The notes under the pieces: generated by a model
Seen by the model: only the letters and a program-made list of their open reading frames with translations
What the model was told of the DNA's origin: nothing
Database searches by the model: none
Position numbers and translations under genes: made by a program
Origin: Fulvia fulva
Lineage: Eukaryota > Ascomycota > Dothideomycetes > Mycosphaerellales > Mycosphaerellaceae
NCBI RefSeq assembly: GCF_020509005.1
Contig: NC_063016.1
Span: 2,976,001 to 3,040,000 of the forward strand
Length of the DNA: 64,000 bases
Direction of reading: 5' to 3'
Shown: positions 9,857-21,293 of the stretch, in pieces
Position numbering within the stretch: the stretch's first letter is position 1
Layout: each line of letters begins with the position of its first letter

Positions 9857-12466
9857 ATGGCAGAAGGAGGCAGTAGTGGAGCGAATGGCGTAGATCTGGA
9901 GAAGGAGCTGTCGTGCAGTGTGAGCATGTCATGGCGTCCATTGGTAGACATGAAGCATCGACTGGGCACACGACCTAACAAAGAGACGTAGATCTGCACG
10001 GACATCCTCTATCAACCTCTGACACTGCTCGACTGTCTACACACTTTCTGCGGCTGCTGTCTGCAAGAATGGTTCACATGGCAGCGAGCATCGGCCATCA
10101 GCAGCGGGCGATCGAATCACCCGTATACCTGCCCATCATGTCGCGAGACTGTACGAGCCACCAAGGCCGACTGGAGGCTGTCCACGTTGCTGGAAGGCTA
10201 TCTCAGGGCGAATCCGGATCGGATCAAGCCAGAGGAAGAGAAAGATGAGATGCGCAAGCACTACAAGCCTGGCGACGATGTGCTGCCTCCGGTGCATACA
10301 CCGCGCGACGAGGAAGACAGCGAGGATGAGAGGCTGACCGCTGAAGTCAGAGAGCTGAGCATGGCGAGTGTAGATCCAAGTGCGGATCGTCGGAGGGCGG
10401 AAAGAGCCACCAGAGACAGACAGCGGCGGCGGCAAGAGCGACGAGCAAGTCCACAGTCTCGCCATACAGCGGAGGAGCTTGGGCGGCAGCAACAGTCCAG
10501 CCGGTGGGTGGCAAGACAGGCTACTAGGCAAGAGTCTGTCGAAGATAGGCAGATCGAGCATCAGCCATCGTTGCGCAGCCTGCTCAGTGGCTCGGATATC
10601 AGCTCAGAGGATGTGCAAGAGGAGATACTGCAGTCAATATACTCAGAAGGCCTGCTGAATGGCATTGACATGGACAACCTCACTCCGGCTCAAGAAGAGG
10701 AACTGACTGAACGTATTGCGGAGGCATATCGAAGGCGGCAAAGACACCGTGAGCGGTCTAGGAATCGCGAGAGAGATGATCAGCAGGGTCGACCTTCACA
10801 ATCGCAAGACGTTCGCGCGGAAAGTCCTGCTAGAGAGCAACATCGTGCGGATCCCTCGCAATCACAACAACAGCAAGCAAGAGAGCCTCGGGCACGACCC
10901 CCCATCAGCCGACCACATCTTTTTGAGCAAACAGGAGCAGGAGCGGAGCGCAATCAACGAAGATCCGCCAGCTCTACCAGTCACCGCAGAGTGCCTTCAA
11001 CGGAAGCCAGGTCCGACACAGCCGAAGGTACACCGCCTGCTCGTTCTGCCACAGATCTTTCGCCAGGGCAAAGATCCGACGACATGCAGGGATCAAGGCC
11101 CAGAGCATCGTCCAGTAATGCTCGCAGCACGACTGATCCCTCAGGACTCCGCAGTGATGTCCAGCGAGTACGAGGATCCTCGACGTTAGGATCAAGCACT
11201 GTCGACGACGCAGTGAGGCCTGGTAGCCGAGACTCACAGGTCCTACCACATCGGAGGCAGACAAACCCACCAGCTGCCAGCACTAGCCAGGCGCCGCTCA
11301 CAGCGAATCATGACCATGTCCCAGCTCAGACCACAGCACATCAGCCATCAGTAAGGCCTGCAGTATCAAAGTCAGCCTTCGCTCCAGAAGCCGTTCAAGC
11401 AGAGCAATTACATTCGAACGCGCCACGACTCTCCTGCTCGCGATGCGCCAAGCCCGACATTGAGGCTAAGCTGCACTACAACTGCTCGAAATGCGACGAT
11501 GGAAACTTCAACCTATGCCTTCAGTGCTACCGTGGCAGTCAAGGCTGTCGCCACTGGTTCGGCTTCGGATTTGTGGCCATGTCAAAATACCAACGTGAAG
11601 CGCCACCGGAAGGATACCCCAGAGGCTACGACTACCCTCACATCCTGACACCTCGTCGTCATGTCGCCCCATCCGATACTCTATCACCAAGCTCAAACAC
11701 CTCCAGCTCCACCGGCCTCGAGGAAGGCGCCTTTTGCGAATCCTGCTTCACCAACGCCAACACAAACTACTGGTACTGCGCCACTTGTCTCGACGGCGCC
11801 TGGGGCTTCTGCAACGCCTGCGTCCTCCAGGGAAAGCACTGCACACACCCTCTCCTCCCACTCGCCCACATCAGCACACTCCCCCCAGACTCCTCCCGCG
11901 ACCCATCACGCCTGCAATTCCTCCCACTCCCACATCTGAAACAACACAGCTACGTCCACGTCCCCGCAATCACAGCCTGCGACATCTGCACCCTCGACAT
12001 CCCAAGCAATGCCACGCGGTACCATTGCACCCAATGCAGCGACGGCGACTACGACATCTGCAACACCTGCTACAACAGCCTCGTCGCCACCGGTAAAATA
12101 TCCATCACCAACGGTCCCAACGGATGGCGCCGCTGTCTCAACAATCACCGCATGTCCATCATCGGCTTCTCTTCCACAGCGCAAGGTCAAGTCCGCACCT
12201 CCACCCGAGACCCAGTAGGCGGCTTTCGTCTCAAGGAGCCCATGTCAGGGGGAGGAGGAAGCGCACCGCCACCATCGCCACAAGGCAATACCGGCAAGAG
12301 GACTGCCGGCTGGAGCTGGTTCCCTGCTGAAGAAAACCGGGACGAGTTAGCGTTTCCTCGGAATGCCGAAGTTCGGGAGTGCGAGGATTTGAATGCCGAT
12401 TGGGCGGTGGGGGTTTATGCTGGAAGGGTGGGCGTGTTTCCGAGTAATCATACTAGGAAGATGTGA
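9857..12466 (+). CDS. RING / triple ZZ / SH3 protein (probable E3 ubiquitin ligase)
   Basis: Two exons: 9857-9919 and 9992-12466, with a 72-nt intron (GTGAGC..GTAG); 845 residues. The intron splits the RING finger. After splicing, residues 20-71 read C20-x2-C23-x12-C36-x-H38-x2-C41-x2-C44-x23-C68-x2-C71, a C3HC4 RING resembling those of CHFR-like fungal proteins, followed by the helix YLRANPDR. Residues 90-480 are disordered and rich in R, S, Q and P. Three ZZ-type zinc fingers follow, near 503-545, 603-645 (variant) and 684-725. The C-terminus (793-843) is SH3-like (AGWSWFPAEE..DELAFP..WAVGVYAGRVGVFPSN). RING implies E2 binding and ubiquitin transfer; ZZ and SH3 suggest peptide or N-degron and proline-motif recognition (inferred). 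Starting at the first in-frame codon of the long exon would lose the RING, so automated models may miss it. Confidence 0.85.
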
Positions 12467-12960
12467 TGTGATGAGGACAGCGGCGTGAGGGGCGATAGGA
12501 GTCATGGCGACGATGTGATGAATGAACTGGGAGAGCGAAACAGTGCTAAAGATTGACGACAGATAAGCACAGGAAAGTGATGGAACACGCGACATGTATC
12601 AGACCATGGTTACGGAGCTGTCATCTACTCGAACGGCAGTTGGACTGATAGCTGAGAGGGTATGGTACTCTACGACGTGGTAAATGGATATAGAAGCAAG
12701 AAAAAAGTGCGACGCGTTCATAATGACCAACAACCAGCGTTGGCTTCTATTCTGGGTCTCATCGTTGATTGTGAGATCTTTCTCTAGGTTACAAGCAAAA
12801 CTGACTCCACGAGCGCCATCGCCAATGGTATTCCTGACCGTTACGCCGTTGAAAGAAGCCCTGGTCCTATGCTGGCTCATGTACAAAGGAAAGCTTGGTC
12901 TCATCAACATTATCTTGCCGTTCTTCCCTTGACTGTCGTCCTATCATGGCAAGATGAGGC
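12467..12960. other. convergent 3' intergenic region
   Basis: Between the ends of two convergent genes. It should contain both terminators. Nothing else recognised. Confidence 0.4.
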
Positions 12961-13938
12961 CTAGACAGCCAGACCCTGCGACATGCGCTCCATACGCACA
13001 AGCTCTAGAGTTGGCGCTTCCAACTCGCGCTGCTTTTTCTCGTACTCGGCCACCTTAGGCTTGGTCTCCATCCACCACTTGTTGAAGTCCTCAAGCAGCG
13101 CGTGGTTGGTCTTCTCGTAAGCCAGCTCGGTGCGAGTCTGGTCGATCTTGTGACCGGCACCCTTGAAGCGAGCCCAGCAGTACTTGCGCAAGTCCTCCAA
13201 TTCGGCATTGAATGTGCCTAGGTAAGTCTCCCAGGCATTCTCGTCGAAGAGAGCGGTGCCCGAAGCGCTCGACTCGGCCCAGGTGGAAGTAGACTCGGCA
13301 CGACTTCTCATTGAGATGGGTGAGAGCTGACGAGTGAGAGCATGGGCGTCTGCCGGCATGTTCTTCTCCATGCCACTGAAGATGGGAGTGGTGCATGCAT
13401 TGCTGTCGGCCGGCGTGAATGGTGGCGACTCCATGCCGATGATGTGGCGGCGCTGCGGTAAGGTGTCGAACGACATCTTCTCGAGTGGAAGCAGAGAAGA
13501 TGGCATCTCCGGGATCGGTGAGATGGGCGAGCTCATTGGTGGAGTTTCGGCACCTGGACCAGTAGAACCCTGGATGGAGCCCTGTCGAGAGAGCGAGGCC
13601 AGGCGACTCGACTTCTCAGGATATGCGCGGTAGATGGCTTCGTCCTCGAGTTGCTGTATACGCTCGAGCGAGGTGGAGACGGCGGCGCCAGCACACTCCC
13701 ACTCGTTGACCTGAGACTTGAGGTTCTCAGGAAGGCGCCCGTGGAGATCGGTGGGCATCTTCCACTCTGGCAGGTGACTCTCGTCGTAGGAGAAGGTGTC
13801 AAGTCCGTGATCAGCGCCTGGAGAGCGATCGGCGGCGAGGTCCTTGCGCATGTAGTGTTTGTACGATGCCTCGGTGTGTGCCCACGACGGGCGGCGGTAG
13901 ACTGGCTGGCGGCCGATTCGGGAGGAAGTGGTCGACAT
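12961..13938 (-). CDS. conserved fungal protein of unknown function
   Basis: Single exon, 325 residues; the start codon is in good context after a pyrimidine-rich leader. I do not recognise a named family. Visible parts: a basic, Tyr-containing N-terminus (residues 1-30, RRPSWAHTEASYKHYMRK); an acidic/helical segment about 55-105; a Ser/Pro-rich disordered middle (about 110-235) with many SP/TP sites, suggesting phosphoregulation; and a C-terminal helical or coiled-coil segment (about 240-320) rich in Trp, Lys and Glu (WETYLGTFNAELEDLRKYCW; KWWMETKPKVAEYEKK). No signal peptide or membrane segment. Probably cytoplasmic. Codon-like composition on one strand and good length support a real gene; function cannot be given. 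Confidence 0.75.
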   Translation of the reverse strand: MSTTSSRIGRQPVYRRPSWAHTEASYKHYMRKDLAADRSPGADHGLDTFSYDESHLPEWKMPTDLHGRLPENLKSQVNEWECAGAAVSTSLERIQQLEDEAIYRAYPEKSSRLASLSRQGSIQGSTGPGAETPPMSSPISPIPEMPSSLLPLEKMSFDTLPQRRHIIGMESPPFTPADSNACTTPIFSGMEKNMPADAHALTRQLSPISMRSRAESTSTWAESSASGTALFDENAWETYLGTFNAELEDLRKYCWARFKGAGHKIDQTRTELAYEKTNHALLEDFNKWWMETKPKVAEYEKKQRELEAPTLELVRMERMSQGLAV

Positions 13939-14996
13939 GGTTAAGGTGGTTCTCGTATCTTGGCGACGAGATGTCGAGTCGGTGCTTTGTGGAACTCGCT
14001 TGACGGTGCCAGCGTAGCTTCTATACGTGGCGTTTGTTGTGTTGATGGGTAGGATGATGATGGGAGGTAGGCGCAGTCGAGTCGGGTGTGGTTGTATGTA
14101 TGTCTAAGTTGAACTTTGTCTTGGGCAGAAAGTGAACGTGGGTGTCGGATGTTGTCAAGCAGAGTGTGGTATGTCAAGGGAGCGACTGGGTCCAGTGGTG
14201 AAAGAGTGTGGGGTTTTAATGTTAGGTTTGTGTTCGAGTGCCGTGCTGGGTGGAAGGCGAGCACCTGGGCAGCCCGAGAAGTGACACCCGCGACGCGTGA
14301 TGGAAAGCTTGTGCGTTATTCTTTCTCGTTCGACGCCGGCAGTGAGGTCACCCTTGCCGCGCAGTGATGCGACAGCAGTTCCTTGCCCAAATGCACACGA
14401 GCGATTTGCTGCTGATCGCGGTTGTTAGCGGCGATCTAGCACTGATGCTAAGCTAAGATGATTGCGAGTGAATGACGGGATTCACGGTGGCTTTGCTGTC
14501 GCCTGCTTCCTGCGGAGTGTACCAAGTACTGCGTCGCATGCAAGATAAGGCCGTGTCGCTTGGATGTTTGTCTGCTGATTCCTACGAAGCATGCTAGCCG
14601 AAGCGACAGGGCACAAGATTATCCGGAAGGTACTTGTACTTGGATGCACTGAAGGTGACAGAAGTGTAGTTACAACAGCGATACCCTGCGGCGCGAAGTA
14701 AAACTGTACGATGATACGCATTGACGTTTGACACAAAGAAAAGTGCTCGCACGCTGGGTAGCGGTGGCTGACCCATCGCTTGCCGTTTAAGCCTTGCTTA
14801 CTCTGCCGTGGCATTTTTTGTTATGGGCTGTACCCCAACTGCAACTGCTGTCACCAGGGCAGTGCCTTGGAACTCGCTCTGTCCATGCTATATTTTCTGT
14901 GACTCGAGACTGTTCGCGCACGCCTGTTGGATGCACGTGCGTCTGCACAGGTAAGCGGTGCCACCCGATTCATGTCAGAAGTCGGCACATCGGACT
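13939..14996. other. 1.06-kb intergenic region
   Basis: Upstream sequence of the unknown gene ending at 13938 and downstream sequence of pin1 (-). Nothing recognised beyond expected promoter and 3'UTR sequence. Confidence 0.4.
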
Positions 14997-15858
14997 CTAC
15001 TCCAGCCTGCACAAAGCACGTTAGAAACAATGAAATCCCGGAATGCTGCGCCGCAAGCATGCTGCTGTAGGGCTGCGCCCAGGCACAGGAGTATGTCGAA
15101 ACGCGCGGCTGTGTGCCACGTGAAGACGGTGCCGGCGGAACTTTGCAAGACTTACCTTTCGATGATGTGAAGTCCAGACTGCGTCTCAATCACCAGTGAT
15201 ACCTCACCAGGTTTGAGGCCAAATGATGCTTGCTCGAACTCGACTTGCATGTCGCCTTTTCCAAAGAAACCTCTTCGAACACTGTCAGTAGATTGAACGT
15301 GTAGGACGAGTGCAACAGCGGGGTGGGTACGACGTCGTGTCGTGTCGTGTCGTACGAACGAATGGAGTGCATCGCTGGCGGACATCAACTTACAGGTCAC
15401 CTCGCTTCCTGGCAGAGCTGCAGTCACTCTCCGTCACAGCCAGGTCGCCCAAGCTAGTTTCGCCACTCTTGATCCTGCTCTCGTGCTGACGGATAATGTT
15501 CATTGCGTCGTCCTTGGAGCGAGTAATGTTTGCCTCGCGCCACGACGACGGGCGTCGCGAACCGGCATGCTTGACCAGGAGGTGGGCGCATCGAATCTTG
15601 CCGTCAAGATTCGCCTGGTTTGCGCCGTCTGGGCGTTGGTTAGCCGTGTGGTACTGGCCCATATAGTGCTTGAGCGTCTCGCTGTCGGTGTTTGCCGGAG
15701 GCTCCCATCGTGACTCCTTGGTCGCTGGGTTGAAGTAGTAGGGCAAGTTCTTGCTGTTCGAGTGTCGGACTTCCCAGCCGGCAGGCAGACCTGTAGCCTA
15801 CATTTGTCTGGTCAGATCACATGTCAGGAGAGACAGCGCCAGGCGGCTCGCTCACCAT
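14997..15858 (-). CDS. ess1: peptidyl-prolyl cis-trans isomerase Pin1/Ess1 (parvulin)
   Basis: Four exons: 15856-15858 (only ATG), 15394-15797, 15156-15272, 14997-15006 (10 nt). Introns are 58, 121 and 149 nt, all GT..AG; the last has CTAAC before its acceptor. The product is 177 residues, normal for Pin1. The enzyme isomerises phospho-Ser/Thr-Pro bonds, notably in the RNA polymerase II C-terminal repeat. The WW domain is at about 4-38 (LPAGWEVRHSNSKNLPYYFN..ESRWEPP). The parvulin domain is at about 65-177: basic phosphate-binding KHAGSRRPSSWR, DCSSARKRGDLGFFG across intron 2, and the conserved end SGLHIIERLE, whose last codons come from exon 4. The junctions were chosen because only they restore these motifs. 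It shares a promoter region with rpb9, another Pol II gene. Confidence 0.92.
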
Positions 15859-16274
15859 GGTTGCTGAATCTGAATCTGAATCTGAATCTGTGGGGTATGG
15901 GCGGACGTGGGTTGGGCGCAGAGGGCTTGACTGGATCGCAGAGATAGCTCGACCGATGCGGTATATACAGCCGTGCGAGTGAATGCAGCTTTGTCTGGAT
16001 CTGTACGCTCGTCTTGTTCTTATCTGCGTCGCCCGTGTTTGCTGATTTCAGCTGCCCGAATGCAAAGAGACAGACCGATTCTTCAAGGCCACGCGACAAA
16101 GCCGTTGGCGGGGTTATCGGAGGACGCGAGCCGAACCTTGCGAACCTAAAAGACGTCGATCTTGATTCTTGAGGACCACCCGCACCCTTGCCGTCACCAC
16201 CATCTTCAGAACTTCGACGCAACCTCACCACTTCTACACAACCACAACTACGACCACCGTACTGTCACGCGAAA
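15859..16274. promoter_or_regulatory. bidirectional promoter ess1 / rpb9
   Basis: A 416-bp gap separates divergent ess1 (-) and rpb9 (+). A short tandem repeat of GAATCT (about 15869-15892) sits immediately upstream of the ess1 ATG, in its leader. No clear TATA box was identified. Confidence 0.6.
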
Positions 16275-17125
16275 ATGTCAAACAACGACATGGACAACTC
16301 GCCGGTCCCCGAGGACAAGATGGAAGGCTCAAAGAAGATCAGCTTCCGCTTCTGTCGCGAGTGGTGAGTGCGACAGTCACTGATATCTAGGGACAGGCTA
16401 ACGCGACCACAGCTCGAACATGCTCTACCCAAAGGAGGACCGCATCAACAGCACCCTCATGTTCGCTTGCCGCACCTGCCAGTTCAGCGAGCCCGCAACC
16501 GCATCTTGCATTTGGCGCAACGCCTTGAAGGACGACATCAAAGAGACCGAAGGCGAGATTGATGATGTCGCTCAGGATCCTACGGTGGGTGACTCTTCCG
16601 ATACAGCGATGGAGGATGTAGAGAATATCGAAGGCGAAGACGTCGTGCCGGAGATGTGCACCCTCTGCGGACAGGAGATTCTGTGCCCGATCTGCGAAAA
16701 GCCCACCGACGGCATGCTCGCCCTCGAGGTCGACGATCCTGCTGAGAAGAATCAGGAGAAGAAGGAGGACTTGGTCGACGCCGAGAAGAGGGAGCGCGCA
16801 TTGTCGGGGTCTTGCGCAGGCAGATGAGGGAGGCAAGAGGAGGACTATACCCATACATACATGCTTTGCGTCTTGTCTTTGTCAAATCTGTTGAGCTCTG
16901 GTGCTGACAGATGGGTACTATAGCTCCCACACGCCGACATCGAGTGCGCAAAGTGCCAGACGCGCGACGCCGTCTTCTTCCAGAGTCAACAGCGCACTGC
17001 TGAAACTGGAATGGTATGTATCAACATGATCTTCCGCGGGGACTCACGCTGACATTATAACGTAGCAACTCTTCTACGTCTGCTGCGGATGCTCGAATGT
17101 CTGGTCGACGGCTACTGGACGATAG
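16275..17125 (+). CDS. rpb9: RNA polymerase II subunit Rpb9
   Basis: Four exons: 16275-16363, 16413-16584, 16924-17013, 17066-17125; 136 residues (yeast Rpb9 has 122). Rpb9 sits at the tip of the Pol II jaw and acts in start-site choice, fidelity and TFIIS-stimulated cleavage. The N-terminal zinc ribbon FRFCREC..LMFACRTC is completed by splicing intron 1. The linker QDPT joins LPHADIECAKC across intron 2. The C-terminal ribbon CAKC..CCGC with FFQSQQRTAETGMQLFYVC carries the conserved acidic/aromatic patch. Intron 2 is long (339 nt, a multiple of 3) and stays open in frame for 81 codons, including a CTLCGQEILCPIC motif, before a TGA. I chose splicing because it yields the standard DPTLP junction. 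An extra 15-residue acidic N-terminus precedes the usual start. Confidence 0.93.
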
Positions 17126-17678
17126 AATGGTTCAGGAAAAAGCTTAGCCGCCAGAATCAAGGCGAAAGAGAAGGAGATCATGGGCAAGCCACCAATTACC
17201 CCAATCGACCAATTTTTTCAGGAGTCGGCGAACAGCCCAGCATGGGGCGGACCAGGTAGCTCCGCTCGTCAGCAGACTTAGTCTTTATTAGCGAGGCGTT
17301 GGGTTGGTATGATGAAGAGGTATAATTCAGAGCCTGAGACTGTGGCTCCGTAGCCTCCAAGATAGCTCAGAATGATTTTTCTGCATGATAGCTCTCGTCT
17401 GCGCCAGAACTCCATCGCTATGCTGTTCCTATACACAACCCATGTCTTTTCGTACACGGCGTTTCGTCCTGGACTCGATACGTCTATCGCAACCCATGCT
17501 TCTTTCTTTATACAGGACAACTCGTGCCCGACATCATCCTCCCCATGAGCCTCGGAATGTCTCTAGGTCTCACTGCGTTCCTCTTATGCTCGCTTCATGT
17601 TCCCCTCCTCCCTCGAATCTTTTCCAGTTTCTTCCGCTTCTTTCCTCCCCTTCCACATCCTCCCTCTCCCTCCACCCT
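17126..17678. other. convergent 3' intergenic region
   Basis: Between rpb9 (+) and the uL14m gene (-). Pyrimidine-rich on the + strand; no coding exon recognised. Confidence 0.4.
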
Positions 17679-18160
17679 CTACAAATGCATCGGCGCCAAA
17701 CTCAAGATCTTACTCCACTTGAAGTTCCCCAACTCCTTCCCCACCACTCCATTCAGTCTCGTCCCAATCGGCTCTCCGCCCTTGTTGATCAGCACACACG
17801 CATTGTCGTCAAAGTTCACCACGCTCCCATCGGGTCTTTGGTACTTCTTCTTCGTCCGGACAACGACGGCGTGTCGGATGTCGCCGCGGCGGACTTTGTT
17901 GGCGGCGGAGAGTTGGGCTTGGGAGGAGTCGAAGGAGCGTTGTTTTTGGACCACGACGATTATGCGGTCGCCGATGCGGGCGTGGCGTTTACTGCGGAGG
18001 ACTTTGACGCATTCGGCGATTGCGGCGCCGGAGTTGTCGATTACATTGACCATGGTCTGGGGTCGTTAGCATTGGGTATGGTATAGATGAGCCTCGAGTG
18101 GGTGTGGATGGTGGTTGCATGTGGTGCTGTGTGGTGGGCGCATACCTTCAGTTGAATCAT
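17679..18160 (-). CDS. mrpl38: mitochondrial large-subunit ribosomal protein uL14m
   Basis: Two exons: 18146-18160 (MIQLK) and 17679-18056, split by an 89-nt intron (GTATGC..CCCAG, with GCTAAC near its 3' end); 130 residues. The splice gives MIQLK-TMVNVIDNSGA, the conserved start of the uL14 family. Other family motifs: VLRSKRHARIGDRIIVVVQK, VRRGDIRHAVVVRTKK, RPDGSVVNFDDNACVLIN and PIGTRLNGVVGKEL. The protein binds 23S-type rRNA at the subunit interface of the mitoribosome. It is the mitochondrial rather than cytosolic form because cytosolic uL14 has a different N-terminus and sequence; no separate targeting presequence is visible, as usual for this protein. Confidence 0.9.
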
Positions 18161-18756
18161 GATGAACGATGTGTGTGGCACGCAGCCTTCCTCCACCGGA
18201 TAGACGCTGTCCAGGAGATGTCGTTCAGTGTATAGACAATGTCCGGGTAGATCTACAGATGTCGCATGCACATACAGTACCTAGTATCGAAGTCAGATCG
18301 CAGCCTCCGATTGGCTGGTCGGCGAGGATCTCCCCCTTGCACTTTCGGCTGCTCCGCGTCAACACGAAAGTGATGCGCTATGCGAAAGAAGTGGCTGGGC
18401 CGAGTACCAATCGTGCAATCCTATTGTCACCACCACCGACCAAACACCACAATACACAATACCGTATTTCCTTTTTCCCAGCCTTGTCTTGCTTGTTACT
18501 TGCACGCTGAAAGAGAAGACAGCACAGCGCCGACACGATGTGGAACATTGCCAAACAAAATTCATAAAGGAATCTGGAGCACCCAAAGCACCACCTGGCA
18601 TGCGGCTCTGAAGGAAGGGCAACAGACGCCGCCGCCTCCTCCTCCTCCTTATACTCCTGTTGCTTTACTCTACTGGTATACTGGCGTTCTGGTCTTGCGA
18701 GCTAGCGATTGGGAGTGTTGCATTTGCATGTCGGTCTCTACAGCAACATCATCATC
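18161..18756. promoter_or_regulatory. bidirectional promoter uL14m / set9
   Basis: A 596-bp gap between divergent genes. It includes a (CCT)n run near 18638-18654 (CCTCCTCCTCCTCC) and a CATCAT run just before the set9 ATG. Nothing else recognised. Confidence 0.5.
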
Positions 18757-21293
18757 ATGCCACACCAACCCGCCGACCTTGAGACGGCGCTGAAGAAGAA
18801 GGGCGGTCTTACTCTGTCGCAACTGGCCAACTACGACGATGTTATTACTGATGCGCTGGTTGATCGCGTACGTCCATCGCATACTATGCGCACCTTCCGC
18901 ATCGATCGCTGACATACTTTCAGGTCTACTTCTGGTCAACGATCCGCAAATTGAAAGCCAACTTCCACCCGAGCCGAGGCGTACAACAGGAAGACGTGTG
19001 CAAGATTCTGCAGGAAGATGTGGTCATAAATAAAGACGCTGCAAAAGCGCACGAGAGGCTGCTCAACCTCCCTGGTTTGAAGAGGTTCAAAAACATGCTC
19101 AAGACCGAGGATGAGAAGGGACACTTTGAGCGCCACCTGCGCAAGTACGTGAACATGTATCTGCCAGACTGTCCGTTCGAGGTCACAACAACGAATCGAT
19201 ATACGATTGAGACTGCAGAAGCGGCGGTCACCGCGAGAAGGTACATCAAGAAGGGCGAGCCGATCAAATATCTCAGTGGGATTCAGGTGGAGATGTCCGA
19301 ACAAGACGAAAAGGAGATGAAAGGACGCACAGACTTCAGTGTTGTTGTGTCCAGTCGGCGGAAGCGACCATCGCTCTTTCTTGGCCCAGCACGCTTTGCG
19401 AACCACGACTGTAAATCCAATGCCGGCCTTAACACGACCGGTCCCCATGGAATTCACATCGTCGCGCGCAGAGATATCGACGTTGGCGAAGAGATTACTG
19501 TAACATATGGCGACGACTACTTTGGCATCGACAATTGTGAGTGTTTATGTGGCACGTGTGAGGATGAGTTGCGGAATGGCTGGGATCCGCGCGGTCAGAT
19601 CATCCACGAGGAGAGCAGCAGCGAGGAAGAGTCTGATGAAGATGTCTCGCAGCAAGCTGCGCCAGCAAGACGAAGAGTGCCAGATCCCAGTCCTGCTCGG
19701 AAGCGAAAGCGCGAGGACGCTGATGAGCAAAAAGTTAATGGCGAAGGACCATCCTTGAAGCGAGGTCGAGGACGACCGAGAAAATATCCGAGACTTGACG
19801 AAGCAACAGCGGCGGCTAAAGCTCAGCAGGAGGACGACATGGACTCTGAAGATGAGCTTGCAGCGCCGGAGAGAACGGGCAACAACCTCTTCGGTCGAGC
19901 CTTCAGACCTGCTCGAAACCAAGGATCGTTCGCAGAGATCGGCAAGTTAAGCTCAGGCGATCGCAGAGACCCGATACTTGACAAGGTGTTACGGATGCTG
20001 GGCAGTGTTGCTGATCGCCAAAAACTTCGTCGTAATACACTACCAGCTCCTGCACCAGCTCCACCAATAGCACCTCCGACGCCTCCGGAACAAGAAGACG
20101 AGGACATGGAGGACTACGAAGAGGATGATGATCTTGAACAAATGAGAAACGGTCGTACGACTTTGCGCGGCGCTCGTGGTAGATTCACCCGCCTCGGGAA
20201 GGCACACATCTCTCGAAAGAACAGCTCAGACTCCTTAGGAAGCAGACAGGGCTCCGGAGTGGAGCTGGGACCGCAATCTTCGAAAAGTAAGCTCCCATCC
20301 GTCAAGAAGGAACGCAGCTTCTCCAACTTGCGGAATGTGGTCAACGCAAACGACTCGCCAGATGATGATCCGTACAGCATACAGCCATCCCCAGCACCGC
20401 GGGAAGAGCTTTCGAAGAAACGTGGGCGCGGACGACCACGCAAGTATCCACGACCTGAAGACATTGATCCTGTGGCGGATGACAGCTCACCATCTTCGGC
20501 GAACACCGATAATTCGTCCTCTGCCTCGCAGGCGTCTAGTGCCACATCTATGGACACCTTTACTGGCGGTAACATCGCTCAAGGTATCTGTGAGATGCTG
20601 ACAACTGGTCCTGATGCAGAAGAAGGATCGTCTTCTCGCAAGGTGCAAGTCACAGTCACTGAAGCAACGGCGAGCATGACCCGTACGCGATCTGCGCGAC
20701 GAGGTGATGCGCAGCTTCTCTCTCCAGACAGCGCGGATCACGATCGAGGGATGCGGCGCAAGAGCACGCGCGGATCGCAGACCGAAGTAAAGGCGACTGT
20801 GACAAGTATTGAGGTGATTGACTCTGATGATGGTGCTGAAGAATCGGTTGTACGAGGCAAAGCGCGCATACCGAGAGATTACCATCTCTGCGAGGCTCTA
20901 CTCTCTACCGCATACCACCGCTGGGTAGAATGTCGCAACTGCGACGAGTTCTTCGTGCAATCCGATGCCTACCAAACCCGCATCGCCTGCCCCAGGTGTG
21001 AACGACACAGCAAGCTATACGGCTACTACTGGCCCAAGACCGACAAGGAAGGTAAACACGACAAAGAAGAGCGTATCCTTGACCACCGCCAGATCCACCG
21101 CTTCATCGACCCTGAAGAAGAGCGCTTCGAGAGGAAAGGCAAGAAAGCACTGGCGGAAGTGTTGAAGGAGAAGGAGATCTCCGACCGACAGGAGAGTCAA
21201 GAGTCTGAGTCGAAACCAGATCGCGCAAGTCGTTTGAGGGGCAGTCCAAGACGAAGTGAAAGCAGGAGAAAGCTTGCGAGGATGACTATGTGA
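18757..21293 (+). CDS. set9: histone H4 lysine-20 methyltransferase Set9 (SUV420/KMT5)
   Basis: Two exons: 18757-18867 and 18924-21293, with a 56-nt intron (GTACGT..TTTCAG); 826 residues. Set9 methylates H4K20 in chromatin and acts in DNA-damage checkpoint signalling. The N-terminal helical part [29 protein letters not shown] spans the splice, confirming it. The SET domain is at about 120-240: cofactor-pocket FANHDCKSNAGL (NHDC at 197-200), GEEITVTYGDDYFG, and a post-SET zinc cluster C242, C244, C246, C249. The long acidic/basic tail has two AT-hooks (GRGRPRKYPR near 317 and 537) and a C-terminal Cys4 ribbon (VECRNC..CPRC, about 705-740). AT-hooks suggest binding to AT-rich DNA; that is inference. 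Confidence 0.93.

Noticed and set aside
17385..18086. Long plus-strand open frames opposite uL14m
   Set aside because: They are antisense to a clearly recognised ribosomal protein gene and have no domain.
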